A program made the translations under genes and the position numbers. Shown here piece by piece: positions 6,852 to 14,060 of a stretch of DNA of 21,476 bases. The stretch spans positions 1 to 21,476 of the IMG/VR virus record IMGVR_UViG_3300010392_000008; one strand, given 5' to 3'. Each line of letters opens with the position of its first letter. The stretch's first letter is position 1. Source of the stretch: a virus. Below the pieces are notes generated by a model, which had not been told where the DNA came from, did no database searches, and saw only the letters and a program-made list of their open reading frames with translations.

Positions 6852-7658
6852 ATGACGATTGAAGCTTTTGTAACTGATTTGGAAGGTGTAGCCGAAGATT
6901 TACGCGGCGAATATGCTCAAGTTGAGGGCGGTTATCAACTAAAAATTCTGGGCGGCTTTGTCGCTAAGGACAAAGTCGAAAATGTCGACGGTCTGAAGTC
7001 CGCACTGCACAAGGAACGGGAAAACGCCCGTACCGCAGCGCGCCGGGCCCGGGAACTGGAAGACCAGTTTGGGGGTTTCGACCCCGCAGAGTTACAGACA
7101 CTTCGCGACGAAAAGGTGGCAGCCGAAGAGCAGCGCGCCCAAAAAGCCGGGGAGTGGGACAAGTTGAAAACTCAGCTTGTCACGCAGCATCAGGACGAAG
7201 TCGCCAAATTGAAGGCTGACAATACTTCCCTGAAAACTGCGTACGACAACCAATTGATTGATTCCGCGGTCGTGACGGCCATTGCGGGTGAAAAGGGTAA
7301 CACTACGTTACTCAAACCGCATGTGCGGAATCACGTCAAGGTAGTGCAGGACGATAACGGCGCCTTTAGTGTGCAGGTAGTTGACGACGCAGGCAACCCG
7401 CGCGTTGATGGTACCGGAAAGTTCTTGGCCGTGTCTGATTTCGTTAAGGAAATGCGGGAACAGGACACATTCGCAGGCGCCTTCATTGGTGCGCAAAGTT
7501 CGGGGGGCGGGACCCCACCGGGCGGCGGCGCAAGTGGTGGAGCAGGCGGCAAAGGTGGGATACCTTCCGATTTGAAACGTGGCGGTATGACTCCGCGCCA
7601 AAAAGTTGACTTTATCAACGATCACGGCGACGCGGAGTATCAGAAACTGCCAGCCTAA
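6852..7658 (+). CDS. Head scaffolding protein
   Basis: 268 residues, immediately before the major capsid gene. The middle (about 45-135) is a charged Ala/Glu/Lys/Arg-rich coiled coil (SALHKERENARTAARRAREL and the following stretch). Then come a mixed region with VVQDDNG and VVDDAGNP, a Gly-rich linker at about 217-236, and a short C-terminal helix pair (GGMTPRQKVDFINDHGDAEY). This is the usual plan of phage scaffolds, in which the C-terminal helices bind the capsid shell. The protein forms the temporary inner core that sets prohead size and then leaves or is degraded. The start is ATG 6852, with a weak GGGACGG site upstream. The metallopeptidase domain in the minor head gene could be a candidate for its removal, but nothing here shows that. 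Confidence 0.88.
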   Translation: MTIEAFVTDLEGVAEDLRGEYAQVEGGYQLKILGGFVAKDKVENVDGLKSALHKERENARTAARRARELEDQFGGFDPAELQTLRDEKVAAEEQRAQKAGEWDKLKTQLVTQHQDEVAKLKADNTSLKTAYDNQLIDSAVVTAIAGEKGNTTLLKPHVRNHVKVVQDDNGAFSVQVVDDAGNPRVDGTGKFLAVSDFVKEMREQDTFAGAFIGAQSSGGGTPPGGGASGGAGGKGGIPSDLKRGGMTPRQKVDFINDHGDAEYQKLPA

Positions 7659-7688
7659 CGTAACTATTTGATTTAAGGAGCTATTAAA

Positions 7689-8717
7689 ATGGCTGAAGGT
7701 ACACGCGAATCCTTTGCCGCAGTCGGTCGACTGCCCGAAGGCCTTATTTACCCCGACTTGGTGCACAGTGGCATGGTCGAAACGTTGGTGCAGAACACCG
7801 ACGCGTTCAACGCCGCTTCACTGAATGCAATCCGTCTTGTGACGCAGGCCCGCATGGGTGACTTCCATCAGGAATCGTTCTTCAAGAACGTTTCGAACCT
7901 GATTAGTCGCCGGCTGGTTAACGTTTCTCCTGCGAACCCTGCTGTTGCATCCAGCGCCGTTCCTGCTGACGAACTTATCAGCGTGAAGGTCAACCGTCGC
8001 ATTGGTCCAATCGACCAGACGCTTGACAGCTTCAAGAAAATGGGTATGAACCCTGATTTTGAAGTTCTGTCCTTCCTGTTGGGCGAGCAAATCGCCAAGG
8101 CAATGCAGGTTGAGCAGCTTGACACCGGTCTGCGTTCCGTACTGGCCGCGATCGTTGGTCAGGCCGCACTGCTGACCGACGGCGAGGCTTCACCGCCTAC
8201 CACGCTTGACACGCTCGATCTGGTTAACGGTCTGGCGAACTTCGGCGACGCTGCGGACAAGGTTGTGCTGTGGGTTATGCACTCCAAGCCTTATTATGAT
8301 CTTGTGAAAGATCAGATTATCCGCAACATCGACGGTCTGTCGAACTTCAACGTTGCCAGCGCAACGCCTGTCACACTGAACCGTCCGGTTCTCATCACTG
8401 ACAGCGCCGCACTGGTTGCCACAGTTGAGTCGCCGGAGCGCTCCCAGTACACCACGCTTGGCCTTACCACCAACGGCGTTGTTCTGGAAGACAGCGAAGC
8501 ACCGACCCTGTTCAACGAAGTTGTTACCGGCAAGCAGAACCTTGTTACCCGGTTGCAGGGCGAGTTCGCGTACAATGTAAGCTGCAAAGGCTTCAAGTAC
8601 GACGTCGCGAATGGCGGCGTGAACCCGGACGACAGCACGTTGGCCACTTCAACCAACTGGGACAGCGTTATGGACAGCATCAAGGACCTGTCCGGCGTTG
8701 CAATCCGTTCGTTCTAA
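7689..8717 (+). CDS. Major capsid protein (HK97-type fold expected)
   Basis: 342 residues, with a strong ribosome site (AAGGAG six to eight bases before ATG 7689). It follows the scaffold gene and precedes a terminator, the classic place for the major coat protein. Features consistent with coat proteins of this group are an N-terminal arm with LPEGLIYPDLV, a long helix region at about 123-160 (FEVLSFLLGEQIAKAMQVEQ), and the WVMHSKPYYDLVKDQ segment at 195-209, typical of the A-domain of many phage coats. No N-terminal delta domain is obvious; assembly probably relies on the separate scaffold. The protein forms the icosahedral shell. The fold assignment is inferred from family pattern and genome position. 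Confidence 0.92.
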   Translation: MAEGTRESFAAVGRLPEGLIYPDLVHSGMVETLVQNTDAFNAASLNAIRLVTQARMGDFHQESFFKNVSNLISRRLVNVSPANPAVASSAVPADELISVKVNRRIGPIDQTLDSFKKMGMNPDFEVLSFLLGEQIAKAMQVEQLDTGLRSVLAAIVGQAALLTDGEASPPTTLDTLDLVNGLANFGDAADKVVLWVMHSKPYYDLVKDQIIRNIDGLSNFNVASATPVTLNRPVLITDSAALVATVESPERSQYTTLGLTTNGVVLEDSEAPTLFNEVVTGKQNLVTRLQGEFAYNVSCKGFKYDVANGGVNPDDSTLATSTNWDSVMDSIKDLSGVAIRSF

Positions 8718-8730
8718 AGGTAATATGGAT

Positions 8731-8764
8731 AGTCACGGGGGCTTCGGTTCCCGTGACTTTTCCT
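8731..8764 (+). terminator. Intrinsic terminator after the capsid gene
   Basis: A 12-base-pair stem, AGTCACGGGGGC (8731-8742) with GTTCCCGTGACT (8747-8758), closed by C-G around a stable TTCG tetraloop (8743-8746), including two G-T pairs. It is followed by TTTTCC and a T run up to 8769. It lies 14 bases after the capsid stop and would end or attenuate the scaffold-capsid transcript. Confidence 0.88.
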
Positions 8765-8786
8765 TTTTTGAATGGAGCAGAATAGA

Positions 8787-9296
8787 ATGTCAGACGATTT
8801 CGATATTAATTCCGACCGCCGCGTTGCCAAGCTGTACTTTACCAACGGCTTCGAAAGCCTTGTGAAAGACATGGCGGCCAAAATCCGCAACCAGAAGTCA
8901 CACGCTCACCTTATCGACCAGCAATTTTTCACCGGACCCGAAACAGTCTTGCCGTGCCATGCCGTATTGATTCAGGCAACCGCACGAAACGCACGATTCA
9001 TCGGCCGGACCTATTCGCAGCACGGCGTCGCCGGTTGTGAAGTCGTGTTTTTCGACGACGAAGGCAACATTACGAAGCTTGACCTTGTGGAACCGGAAAC
9101 CTCTTTTGCAACCATGCTGGGCGGAAGTACAGAAAATGAAAAACCAGTTGAAAACGTTACTGAAGAACGACCCGTTGAACGACTTCTGGGACAACCTGAA
9201 GCAGGACCCGACCGTGGAACAACCGGCGAAACTGTCCGATCTGCGGACATTGAGGGCGGGAATTCCGCAGACAACGCGGAAAATAGCGACGCTTAA
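8787..9296 (+). CDS. Unknown protein after the capsid gene, with disordered acidic tail
   Basis: 169 residues from ATG 8787, which has GGAG nine bases upstream; the in-frame ATG at 8772 is inside that ribosome site and less likely. Not recognised. The first 115 or so residues look folded (VAKLYFTNGFESLVKDMAAK, an HLIDQQFF segment, CHAVLIQATARNARFIGR, CEVVFFDDEGNI). The last 50 or so are Glu/Pro/Gly/Asn/Asp-rich and probably disordered. The tail is read from the same DNA as the start of the next gene (9136), and its codons there lack the GC-ending preference seen elsewhere. Position suggests a head-associated protein such as a stabiliser, but this is inference. Confidence 0.72.
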   Translation: MSDDFDINSDRRVAKLYFTNGFESLVKDMAAKIRNQKSHAHLIDQQFFTGPETVLPCHAVLIQATARNARFIGRTYSQHGVAGCEVVFFDDEGNITKLDLVEPETSFATMLGGSTENEKPVENVTEERPVERLLGQPEAGPDRGTTGETVRSADIEGGNSADNAENSDA

Positions 9297-9693
9297 CGGC
9301 TTCCTGATCGAAAACCTGCGCGGCCCGGCTATCAAGCTGGGCTGCACAGTGGTTTCAGGGCACACTGCCGAGTTGCCAATAATCACGTCCCGGGCGAAGC
9401 GCGTAGAACTGTACTATAATCAGTTCCTGCATACGCCGGCAATGTTCGGGGGCGGTGTACGGAATGCGCCGATATTCCCTGAAAACGTGAATTTGTGCCA
9501 ACGCGGTACAGTACCGCCGCCGGTTGGGTGCTTGGTGTTCCTTGGTGAAAGTTCGCTTGACTGTGGTACAATAGAATTTGTATCCGGCGCAAGGGTTATG
9601 GGTGACCTGAAATGCGTTAAGCGGTTCGTGAAAGGCCGCAAATTTTCCATCCTTAACAGGTGGAATGATTTTATCTGCATGGAGTTAGCTTAA
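9136..9693 (+). CDS. Unknown structural-region protein, overlapping the previous gene
   Basis: 185 residues from ATG 9136, preceded by GGAAG at nine bases. The frame is open further upstream to 9037, but that part has untypical codons and is excluded. The first 160 bases overlap the preceding gene in another frame. Codons in the overlap (AAC, GAC, CCG, CTG, AAG, ACC) match normal use in this genome, so this frame seems the older one there. The protein has a helical start (LLKNDPLNDFWDNL), a segment LPIITSRAKRVELYYNQFL, then a Gly/Pro-containing beta-type region ending NRWNDFICMELA. Five Cys are scattered. I do not recognise the family; head location is likely from context only. Confidence 0.7.
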   Translation: MKNQLKTLLKNDPLNDFWDNLKQDPTVEQPAKLSDLRTLRAGIPQTTRKIATLNGFLIENLRGPAIKLGCTVVSGHTAELPIITSRAKRVELYYNQFLHTPAMFGGGVRNAPIFPENVNLCQRGTVPPPVGCLVFLGESSLDCGTIEFVSGARVMGDLKCVKRFVKGRKFSILNRWNDFICMELA

Positions 9694-9713
9694 CAAGCAC
9701 AAGGAGTTATGGA

Positions 9714-10250
9714 ATGGCGCTAAGCAGGAGTTTGGTGAATGGGCCGCAAAGTACTGTTCTAACCCAGCGTAGTATCGCGTGGGAGCACTGGATTATTCAC
9801 AGAGGCGAATACTTCGCCGCATCCGATCGGCGCGATCTGGCGAATAATTCGTCCCTGAATTACCTGATTCGGACGGGCGTGCACGGCGTTCACATGGACA
9901 TTGCCGCATGGTCTGCCGGGGCGATAGATTTAGATGTGCACAGCGCTCCAGTTTTAGGCAGCCCGTTTAGCGCGACAGAGATGGACATCACTAACCATGC
10001 CCTGCCCCTTACTGGCATTCGTGTGCCAGAATGCACATTTTTCATGGACGTAGACATCGACGACGACGGCGGAAACCCCGCCCTGCAAAGATTTATCCCT
10101 ATCGGATCAGGTGGTGAAGTCTTAAATCAGGCTGCTGGGCGAGAATTTGTACTTGGGCCGAAACACGACTACCTTGTGCACGTGGACAACCTGTCGAACG
10201 GCGCGATTAGGTATTCGATCGAATTTAATTTTTACGAAGTTCTACTGTAA
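9714..10250 (+). CDS. Decoration-like head or virion protein
   Basis: 178 residues, with AAGGAG seven bases before ATG 9714. The sequence order (HRGEYFAASDRRDLANNSS, then NYLIRTGVHGVHMDI, beta-rich middle, then EFVLGPKHDYLVHVDNLSNG and a final NFYEVLL) fits a beta-sandwich family of about 170-180 residues that I recall from many tailed phages downstream of capsid genes. It ends in the FYE motif typical of that family. No enzyme motif is seen. A capsid surface or virion decoration role is inferred from position and predicted beta structure. Two short acidic stretches (MDVDIDDDGG) could bind metal ions. It is followed by a 58-base gap with the second leader motif. Confidence 0.65.
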   Translation: MALSRSLVNGPQSTVLTQRSIAWEHWIIHRGEYFAASDRRDLANNSSLNYLIRTGVHGVHMDIAAWSAGAIDLDVHSAPVLGSPFSATEMDITNHALPLTGIRVPECTFFMDVDIDDDGGNPALQRFIPIGSGGEVLNQAAGREFVLGPKHDYLVHVDNLSNGAIRYSIEFNFYEVLL

Positions 10251-10280
10251 TATGCTATACTTAAACTTGTATTAAGATCA

Positions 10281-10308
10281 CCGTATTTAATAATGGAGTA
10301 TATTCAAA
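10281..10308 (+). repeat. Leader motif, copy 2 (similar copy at 6803-6830)
   Basis: CCGTATTT then AATAATGGAGTA and an A-rich end, matching copy 1 apart from two inserted T and a few changes. GGAG at 10295-10298 is ten bases before ATG 10309 and serves as ribosome site here. A poor TTTACG/TATACT promoter pair (10231-10236 and 10256-10261, spacer 19) lies just upstream. Confidence 0.4.
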
Positions 10309-10803
10309 ATGACTGTCGGAACGACTGAGCTTTACGCGAATGGTATTAAACGGCTATCGGGCGTTGACGCCGGTTCCCCAACCCCTTGCAAGCCTTGGGA
10401 TTCACCGGAAGTAGGGGCATTCATGTTCGTTTTGGCATCCAGCGCATACACCCCCGATTTCACGCATGACGACATGACCGATGTCGCCGGCGAAATTACC
10501 GCCGGGGACGGCGCGCCAATTGATGCGGCTGCCAGAACGATAACAGTCTCCGGCAGTCCAACGCGCACGCGCTATGATAGTGATGACGCTAATTTTGGTA
10601 CGTCGGTGACAATCACAGCGAAATATCTGTTATGCGTTAAACCGGCGACCGCGGGATTATTCGTCAATGACGCAACGACAAAGCTCGCGTGGTATGTTGA
10701 TCTTGAAGTGGCATCACCGGACCCGGGAGACCCTAGCTCTGTGGCGTCTGATTTCAGGATTAACGCGCCGACTGAAGGTTGGTTTACCGCGTACCAGCAG
10801 TAA
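10309..10803 (+). CDS. Conserved phage structural protein with YTPD/TH motif
   Basis: 164 residues. The ASSAYTPDFTHDDMTDVAGEI segment (about residues 44-64, split by D/T residues), followed by a small beta domain with ITVSG, DANFGTSVTITAKYLLCV and a LAWYVDLE strand, is the layout of a widespread family of small tailed-phage proteins that share Y-T-P-D and T-H followed by a D-V-x-x-E-I pattern. They lie in structural clusters; their exact place in the virion is not known to me. The sequence is beta-rich, with no signal peptide or membrane segment. ATG 10309 with GGAG at ten bases is the start. It opens a run of tightly coupled genes up to 14060. Confidence 0.7.
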   Translation: MTVGTTELYANGIKRLSGVDAGSPTPCKPWDSPEVGAFMFVLASSAYTPDFTHDDMTDVAGEITAGDGAPIDAAARTITVSGSPTRTRYDSDDANFGTSVTITAKYLLCVKPATAGLFVNDATTKLAWYVDLEVASPDPGDPSSVASDFRINAPTEGWFTAYQQ

Positions 10804-10885
10804 GGGCTAGATGGCGCCGTGACGGCGAAAAAAAGCAGTGAAGGGGTCGGCAATAGCGCTGGCCCCAAATACAGTGGAGTTTCAA

Positions 10886-11350
10886 ATGCCATTCGATAGA
10901 AACGACCCGGCCGACTTGCTGGAACTGAAAACCGAAGTTAACACCGATCCGCTTGGGTTGGGGTATGACCCGCTAGGCACTAATCAGGCGGTTGTTGATA
11001 TTATCAATGCGAAGGACTTTACTGTTGATAAACTGAAAATCAGCACGGCCGATGTCAGATCTACAACGACATTCGACGCCTATAACAACCTGTCCATCGA
11101 CGAACAAGAATGGATTCGTTGGATGACTGGAACTAACGGGTTCAACGAGGAAAATATGGTCGTCACTGCCGACCTACGCACACAGTTAACGGGACCGGGT
11201 TCTGATAGTATCTGGGCGCTAGCAGACCGCACTGAGATGAATGCGGCCATGTTAGCACTAATTGAAGTACCGGGCAGCCGCGCCGAAGTACTATGGGGTC
11301 ACGGCACGCTGATTTCACGTGAAGATTGGGCCGCGGCGAGGGATTCATAA
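10886..11350 (+). CDS. Conserved phage protein (LKTE-NTDPLGLGY family)
   Basis: 154 residues from ATG 10886, with GGAG six bases upstream; an in-frame GTG at 10838 has no such site and is rejected. The start DLLELKTEVNTDPLGLGYDP, the middle IDEQEWIRWMTGTNGFNE and the end SRAEVLWGHGTLISREDWAAA follow a familiar helical phage family of unknown function found in head-tail regions. In that family the order is LKTE, then a SRAE-x-L-x-G-x-GT motif near the C terminus. No catalytic motif is known to me. Its stop overlaps the next start as TAATG. Confidence 0.72.
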   Translation: MPFDRNDPADLLELKTEVNTDPLGLGYDPLGTNQAVVDIINAKDFTVDKLKISTADVRSTTTFDAYNNLSIDEQEWIRWMTGTNGFNEENMVVTADLRTQLTGPGSDSIWALADRTEMNAAMLALIEVPGSRAEVLWGHGTLISREDWAAARDS

Positions 11351-11826
11351 TGGCTAGTACAGATGGTGCAATTCTTGATTTTGACGGCACTCTGTTTACT
11401 GTAATTACGACGACGGGCACGGTCGCTAATGGGATTTTCACGGTAGCGGGCACTAATGCAACGTTGACCGAGTTCGATAATTCATCCGATTTGTGGCCGG
11501 ATGCTGTTGCGACCCTATCAATTCCGGATACTTTTGTGGCCGCTCCAGACGCTGGTTCAACCATCGATCTGTACTTATTTAAGCAGGATGTTGATGGTAC
11601 GCTGGACGAAATACCGCCGACCACAACATCGGCAGAGGGTGCGCATTATGTCGGCTCGTTTAAAATTACCGCGAACGATGTAAACAACCCGCAGCAATTT
11701 ACATTTTCCATGTACGGTATACGCAAATGTAAATTCGCCTTCCAGAATAACAGTGGGCAAACTATGTCATTTTCCGCTGGAGCAACGGTAAAAGTCGAAG
11801 GTCTCACACTGAAACCGAGCGCGTAA
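11350..11826 (+). CDS. Conserved beta-rich phage structural protein
   Basis: 158 residues from ATG 11350 (TAATG overlap), with GAGGG at seven bases; a GTG-type upstream start at 11326 is not needed. Thr/Ala/Gly-rich beta sequence throughout. The segments DLWPDAVATLSIPDTFVAAP, STIDLYLFKQDVDGTLDE, AHYVGSFKI and a C-terminal FAFQNNSGQTMSFSAG strand pair match a phage family with an LYL-x-x-x-x-x-DG motif and a terminal N-x-(S/T)GQ strand. I recall it only as a structural-region protein without function. The TAATG overlap with the lectin gene suggests the two are made together, perhaps as parts of the same appendage. Confidence 0.65.
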   Translation: MASTDGAILDFDGTLFTVITTTGTVANGIFTVAGTNATLTEFDNSSDLWPDAVATLSIPDTFVAAPDAGSTIDLYLFKQDVDGTLDEIPPTTTSAEGAHYVGSFKITANDVNNPQQFTFSMYGIRKCKFAFQNNSGQTMSFSAGATVKVEGLTLKPSA

Positions 11827-12578
11827 TGTCGAAAGCCATTCCTAACCCTCGCAGCCTGTACTATCGTGAACCGAATTTATTGATACCGGGCAAGAAGCCT
11901 GTTGGGCCGGTTAAGATTGATTGGGATCATCCTACAACTAGAGATTTGAAGATTTTACATTATGTGCAAGGTCTACAGGCCAGAGATCTAGTGAAGGATA
12001 TATTCCCAAAAGACTATGATGGTACTTGGACTGTAGATAGTGAAGGGTACAGTCTTACTGTGTCTGGCAATGGAGGCGGACTCGAATATGCCGATCTTGA
12101 AGATGCTCGGTTAGGAGGTACAGCGTTTACTATATGGTGGAGAGGGATTCCAACAGAAACAAATAACAATGATGCGTTCATAGGCAGGCGGAACAGCTTT
12201 AGCGATGGATACTGGGCAGTAGCTACAAGTGCATCACAAACGGTAAAGTTTTTTTGTCATAATGGAAGTCCAAGCGATGTCACTTTTGGTGGTTTAAGCG
12301 CATACAGTCTGAATGAAAAACTATCTCTATATATTACATGTGATGGTGTACAGGAATTTAAGCGAATTATAAACTATACCAAGTCAACAGATACAAATTC
12401 TGGCGCGATTCCATCGGGTAATAATACGCATGATTTCAATATAAATACACTCCAGTATGGCGGCAATAACGAACTGAATGGAGTTAATTATATAGCTGGA
12501 ATATGGCACAGAGAGCTATCAGATGCCGAATGTTATTCATTAACTGATGATCCCTATCAGTTCATAATCCCAGCATGA
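11826..12578 (+). CDS. LamG/concanavalin A-like lectin domain protein
   Basis: 250 residues. The N-terminal part contains KIDWDHPTTRDLKILHYVQG, then a jelly-roll lectin domain with FTIWWRGIP, FIGRRNSFSDGYW, KFFCHNG and a closing IAGIWHRELSDAECYSLTDD. That last segment is the typical end of LamG-type domains (W-x-R-x-LS-x-x-E). Such domains bind sugars or form fibre tips. The gene is visibly AT-richer than its neighbours: hand counts give 24 of 60 G+C at 12001-12060 and again at 12361-12420, against 40 of 60 at 18001-18060. That suggests separate acquisition, as is common for host-range genes. It starts in a TAATG overlap and its stop overlaps the repeat-protein gene. Confidence 0.78.
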   Translation: MSKAIPNPRSLYYREPNLLIPGKKPVGPVKIDWDHPTTRDLKILHYVQGLQARDLVKDIFPKDYDGTWTVDSEGYSLTVSGNGGGLEYADLEDARLGGTAFTIWWRGIPTETNNNDAFIGRRNSFSDGYWAVATSASQTVKFFCHNGSPSDVTFGGLSAYSLNEKLSLYITCDGVQEFKRIINYTKSTDTNSGAIPSGNNTHDFNINTLQYGGNNELNGVNYIAGIWHRELSDAECYSLTDDPYQFIIPA

Positions 12579-13609
12579 GAAGAATTCAGCCGCCTTTTTT
12601 ATGGGCGCCCGAAGCCGCGCCGGGGTTTATTGGCGCCGCCCTTGCGGGGGTTATTCTGTTCGCCGGGGCACAGCCGACACTAAATATCGGCGAGAATAAT
12701 AACGCTCAGTCAAGCAATATTATATTCAACGGCCAACAGCCGGCCGCACAGGTCGGCCAGACGGCACAGGCTACGGCCGGAACAATACTGTACAACGGCC
12801 AGCAACCGGCCGCACAGGTCGGCCAGACGGCACAGGCTACGGCCGGAACAATACTGTACAACGGCCAGCAGCCGGCACTACAGAAAGGCGTGGCAGCGGC
12901 CGCTACGGCCGGCGCCATCCTGTACAACGGGCAGCAACCCACACTTGTAACGGCACAACAATTCGTCGAGCAGGCGGCTTCCGGAACAATACTGTACAAC
13001 GGCCAACAGCCGGCGGCACAGGTCGGCCAGACGGCACAGGCGACGTCGGGAGCCATTATACTAAATGGCCAACAGCCGGCGGCACAGGTCGGCCAGACGG
13101 TTCAAGCAACATCAAGCAATATTATATTCAACGGGCAGCAACCGCTCTTTGTTTCTGGTGCAGCATTCGTCGAGCAGGCGACGTCGGGAACCATCCTGTA
13201 CAACGGGCAGCAACCATCCGTTCAAACTGGCGTAATAGATCAAGCGACGGCCGGCACCGTCATATATAATGGCCAGCAACCCGCCACGCAGAGCGGCTAC
13301 GCCGCGCAGGCAACGGCCGGCACCATCCTGTTCAACGGCCAGCAACCCGGTATTGTATCTGGTGGCGTTACGTTTATCGGAATCCCCGAATCCGGCACAA
13401 TATTATTCGACGGAAAAACACCCGCCGCAGCGGTAGGATATTCCGATACCGCCCAATTCTCGGAAATAGTGTATAATGGTAACCAGCCGACCATTTTTCG
13501 GCGTGTGACAGTACTTCCAGGGCAACTGGTTGTAGCGTTAATTGACGATGGTTTGACAGTATCATTGGGCGCAGAAAATTTAACTGTAACACTTATTGAG
13601 GTAATATAA
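12575..13609 (+). CDS. Tandem-repeat virion protein (22-residue units)
   Basis: 344 residues, starting on ATG 12575 in an ATGA overlap. Thirteen copies of a unit around xILYNGQQPxxQxGxxAQATAG fill residues about 27-305. Ten carry exact NGQQP (Asn at 52, 74, 96, 118, 142, 164, 186, 210, 232, 254), and three are degenerate (AGAQP at 30, DGKTP at 279, NGNQP at 301). Spacing is 22 residues, except 24 for two units that contain FVEQA, and 25 for one. The C-terminal 40 residues are a different beta segment (QLVVALIDDGLTVSL). Repeats with a G-x-x-P core occur in other phage structural proteins, but I cannot name this family. A rod or fibre with beta-solenoid or beta-sandwich repeats is inferred. No signal peptide is evident. 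Confidence 0.75.
   Translation: MRRIQPPFLWAPEAAPGFIGAALAGVILFAGAQPTLNIGENNNAQSSNIIFNGQQPAAQVGQTAQATAGTILYNGQQPAAQVGQTAQATAGTILYNGQQPALQKGVAAAATAGAILYNGQQPTLVTAQQFVEQAASGTILYNGQQPAAQVGQTAQATSGAIILNGQQPAAQVGQTVQATSSNIIFNGQQPLFVSGAAFVEQATSGTILYNGQQPSVQTGVIDQATAGTVIYNGQQPATQSGYAAQATAGTILFNGQQPGIVSGGVTFIGIPESGTILFDGKTPAAAVGYSDTAQFSEIVYNGNQPTIFRRVTVLPGQLVVALIDDGLTVSLGAENLTVTLIEVI
12653..13489 (+). repeat. Tandem DNA repeat, 66-base unit, within the repeat-protein gene
   Basis: Thirteen in-frame units, mostly 66 bases. Units at 12731-12796 and 12797-12862 differ at only 2 of 66 positions. Later units are more diverged but keep the ACGGCCAGCA and CAGGTCGGCCAGACGG cores. The high identity suggests recent unit duplication and possible copy-number change. 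Confidence 0.85.
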
Positions 13610-14004
13610 TGGCTTGCACACTTCCGCTTTCATCGCAAATTTGTTACGTGCGAGGCGATACAAAAGCCATTCGTATACTGGTGCAAGTTTTAGATGAAAA
13701 CGCCAGTCCGGAATTAGCGCCGCTTGATATAAATGGTTACAGCTTCACGCTGACGGTCAATACTGAGCAGGACCCAACAGCCGGTTCGCCCGGTAACGGG
13801 ACGCAACTGCTTTCGATAGCTGGCGACATAGCGTCACCTACCAGCGCCGGAATTGTCGATTTTTCGCCGCTTCTGGCGGATTCCAACGCGTTAATAGCGC
13901 CCGAAACGCTGTACTATGATATACAAATGACTGACGTGACACTGGTAAAACGCACTATTGCCAAAGGTGAATTTGAGACTATAATGGACATAACCAAATC
14001 ATGA
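13609..14004 (+). CDS. Small beta-domain virion protein (BppU N-terminal-like)
   Basis: 131 residues from ATG 13609 (TAATG overlap, GAGG eight bases upstream). The pattern CYVRGDTKAIRILVQVLDEN, PLDINGYSFTLTVNTEQDP, AGIVDFSP, then ETLYYDIQMTD and RTIAKGEFETIMDITKS is that of the BppU-type N-terminal beta domain that many phages use in baseplate, fibre or decoration proteins. It shows an RGD-T start, a G-x-x-F-x-x-x-V strand and a final Y-Y-D-I-Q plus G-x-F/I-x-x-x-x-D-I-T. There is no enzyme motif. Next to the lectin and repeat genes it may serve as an attachment or junction domain; that role is inference. The stop overlaps the micro-ORF at 14001. Confidence 0.7.
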   Translation: MACTLPLSSQICYVRGDTKAIRILVQVLDENASPELAPLDINGYSFTLTVNTEQDPTAGSPGNGTQLLSIAGDIASPTSAGIVDFSPLLADSNALIAPETLYYDIQMTDVTLVKRTIAKGEFETIMDITKS

Positions 14005-14060
14005 TGGCCGCAAAATATAAGCCGCCAAAAAAACGCAAGCCCAAAAAGCAGAGGCGATAA
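14001..14060 (+). CDS. 19-residue basic micro-ORF
   Basis: ATG 14001 overlaps the previous stop as ATGA and the ORF ends at TAA 14058-14060, directly before ATG 14061 of the next gene. The product has 19 residues, 10 of them Lys or Arg, with PPKKRKPKKQRR at the end. The GAGG at 14051-14054 serves as ribosome site for the next gene. It may simply couple translation, or make a tiny nucleic-acid-binding peptide. Confidence 0.5.
   Translation: MMAAKYKPPKKRKPKKQRR

Noticed and set aside
9037-9135. Longer start for the 9136 gene at ATG 9037
   Set aside because: The extra 33 codons lie inside the well-coded part of the 8787 gene and have untypical composition; ATG 9136 has a plausible GGAAG site.
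10815-10834. CGCCG/CGGCG hairpin followed by seven A
   Set aside because: An A run, not a T run, follows on the + strand, and the - strand has no gene to terminate; the stem is only five pairs.
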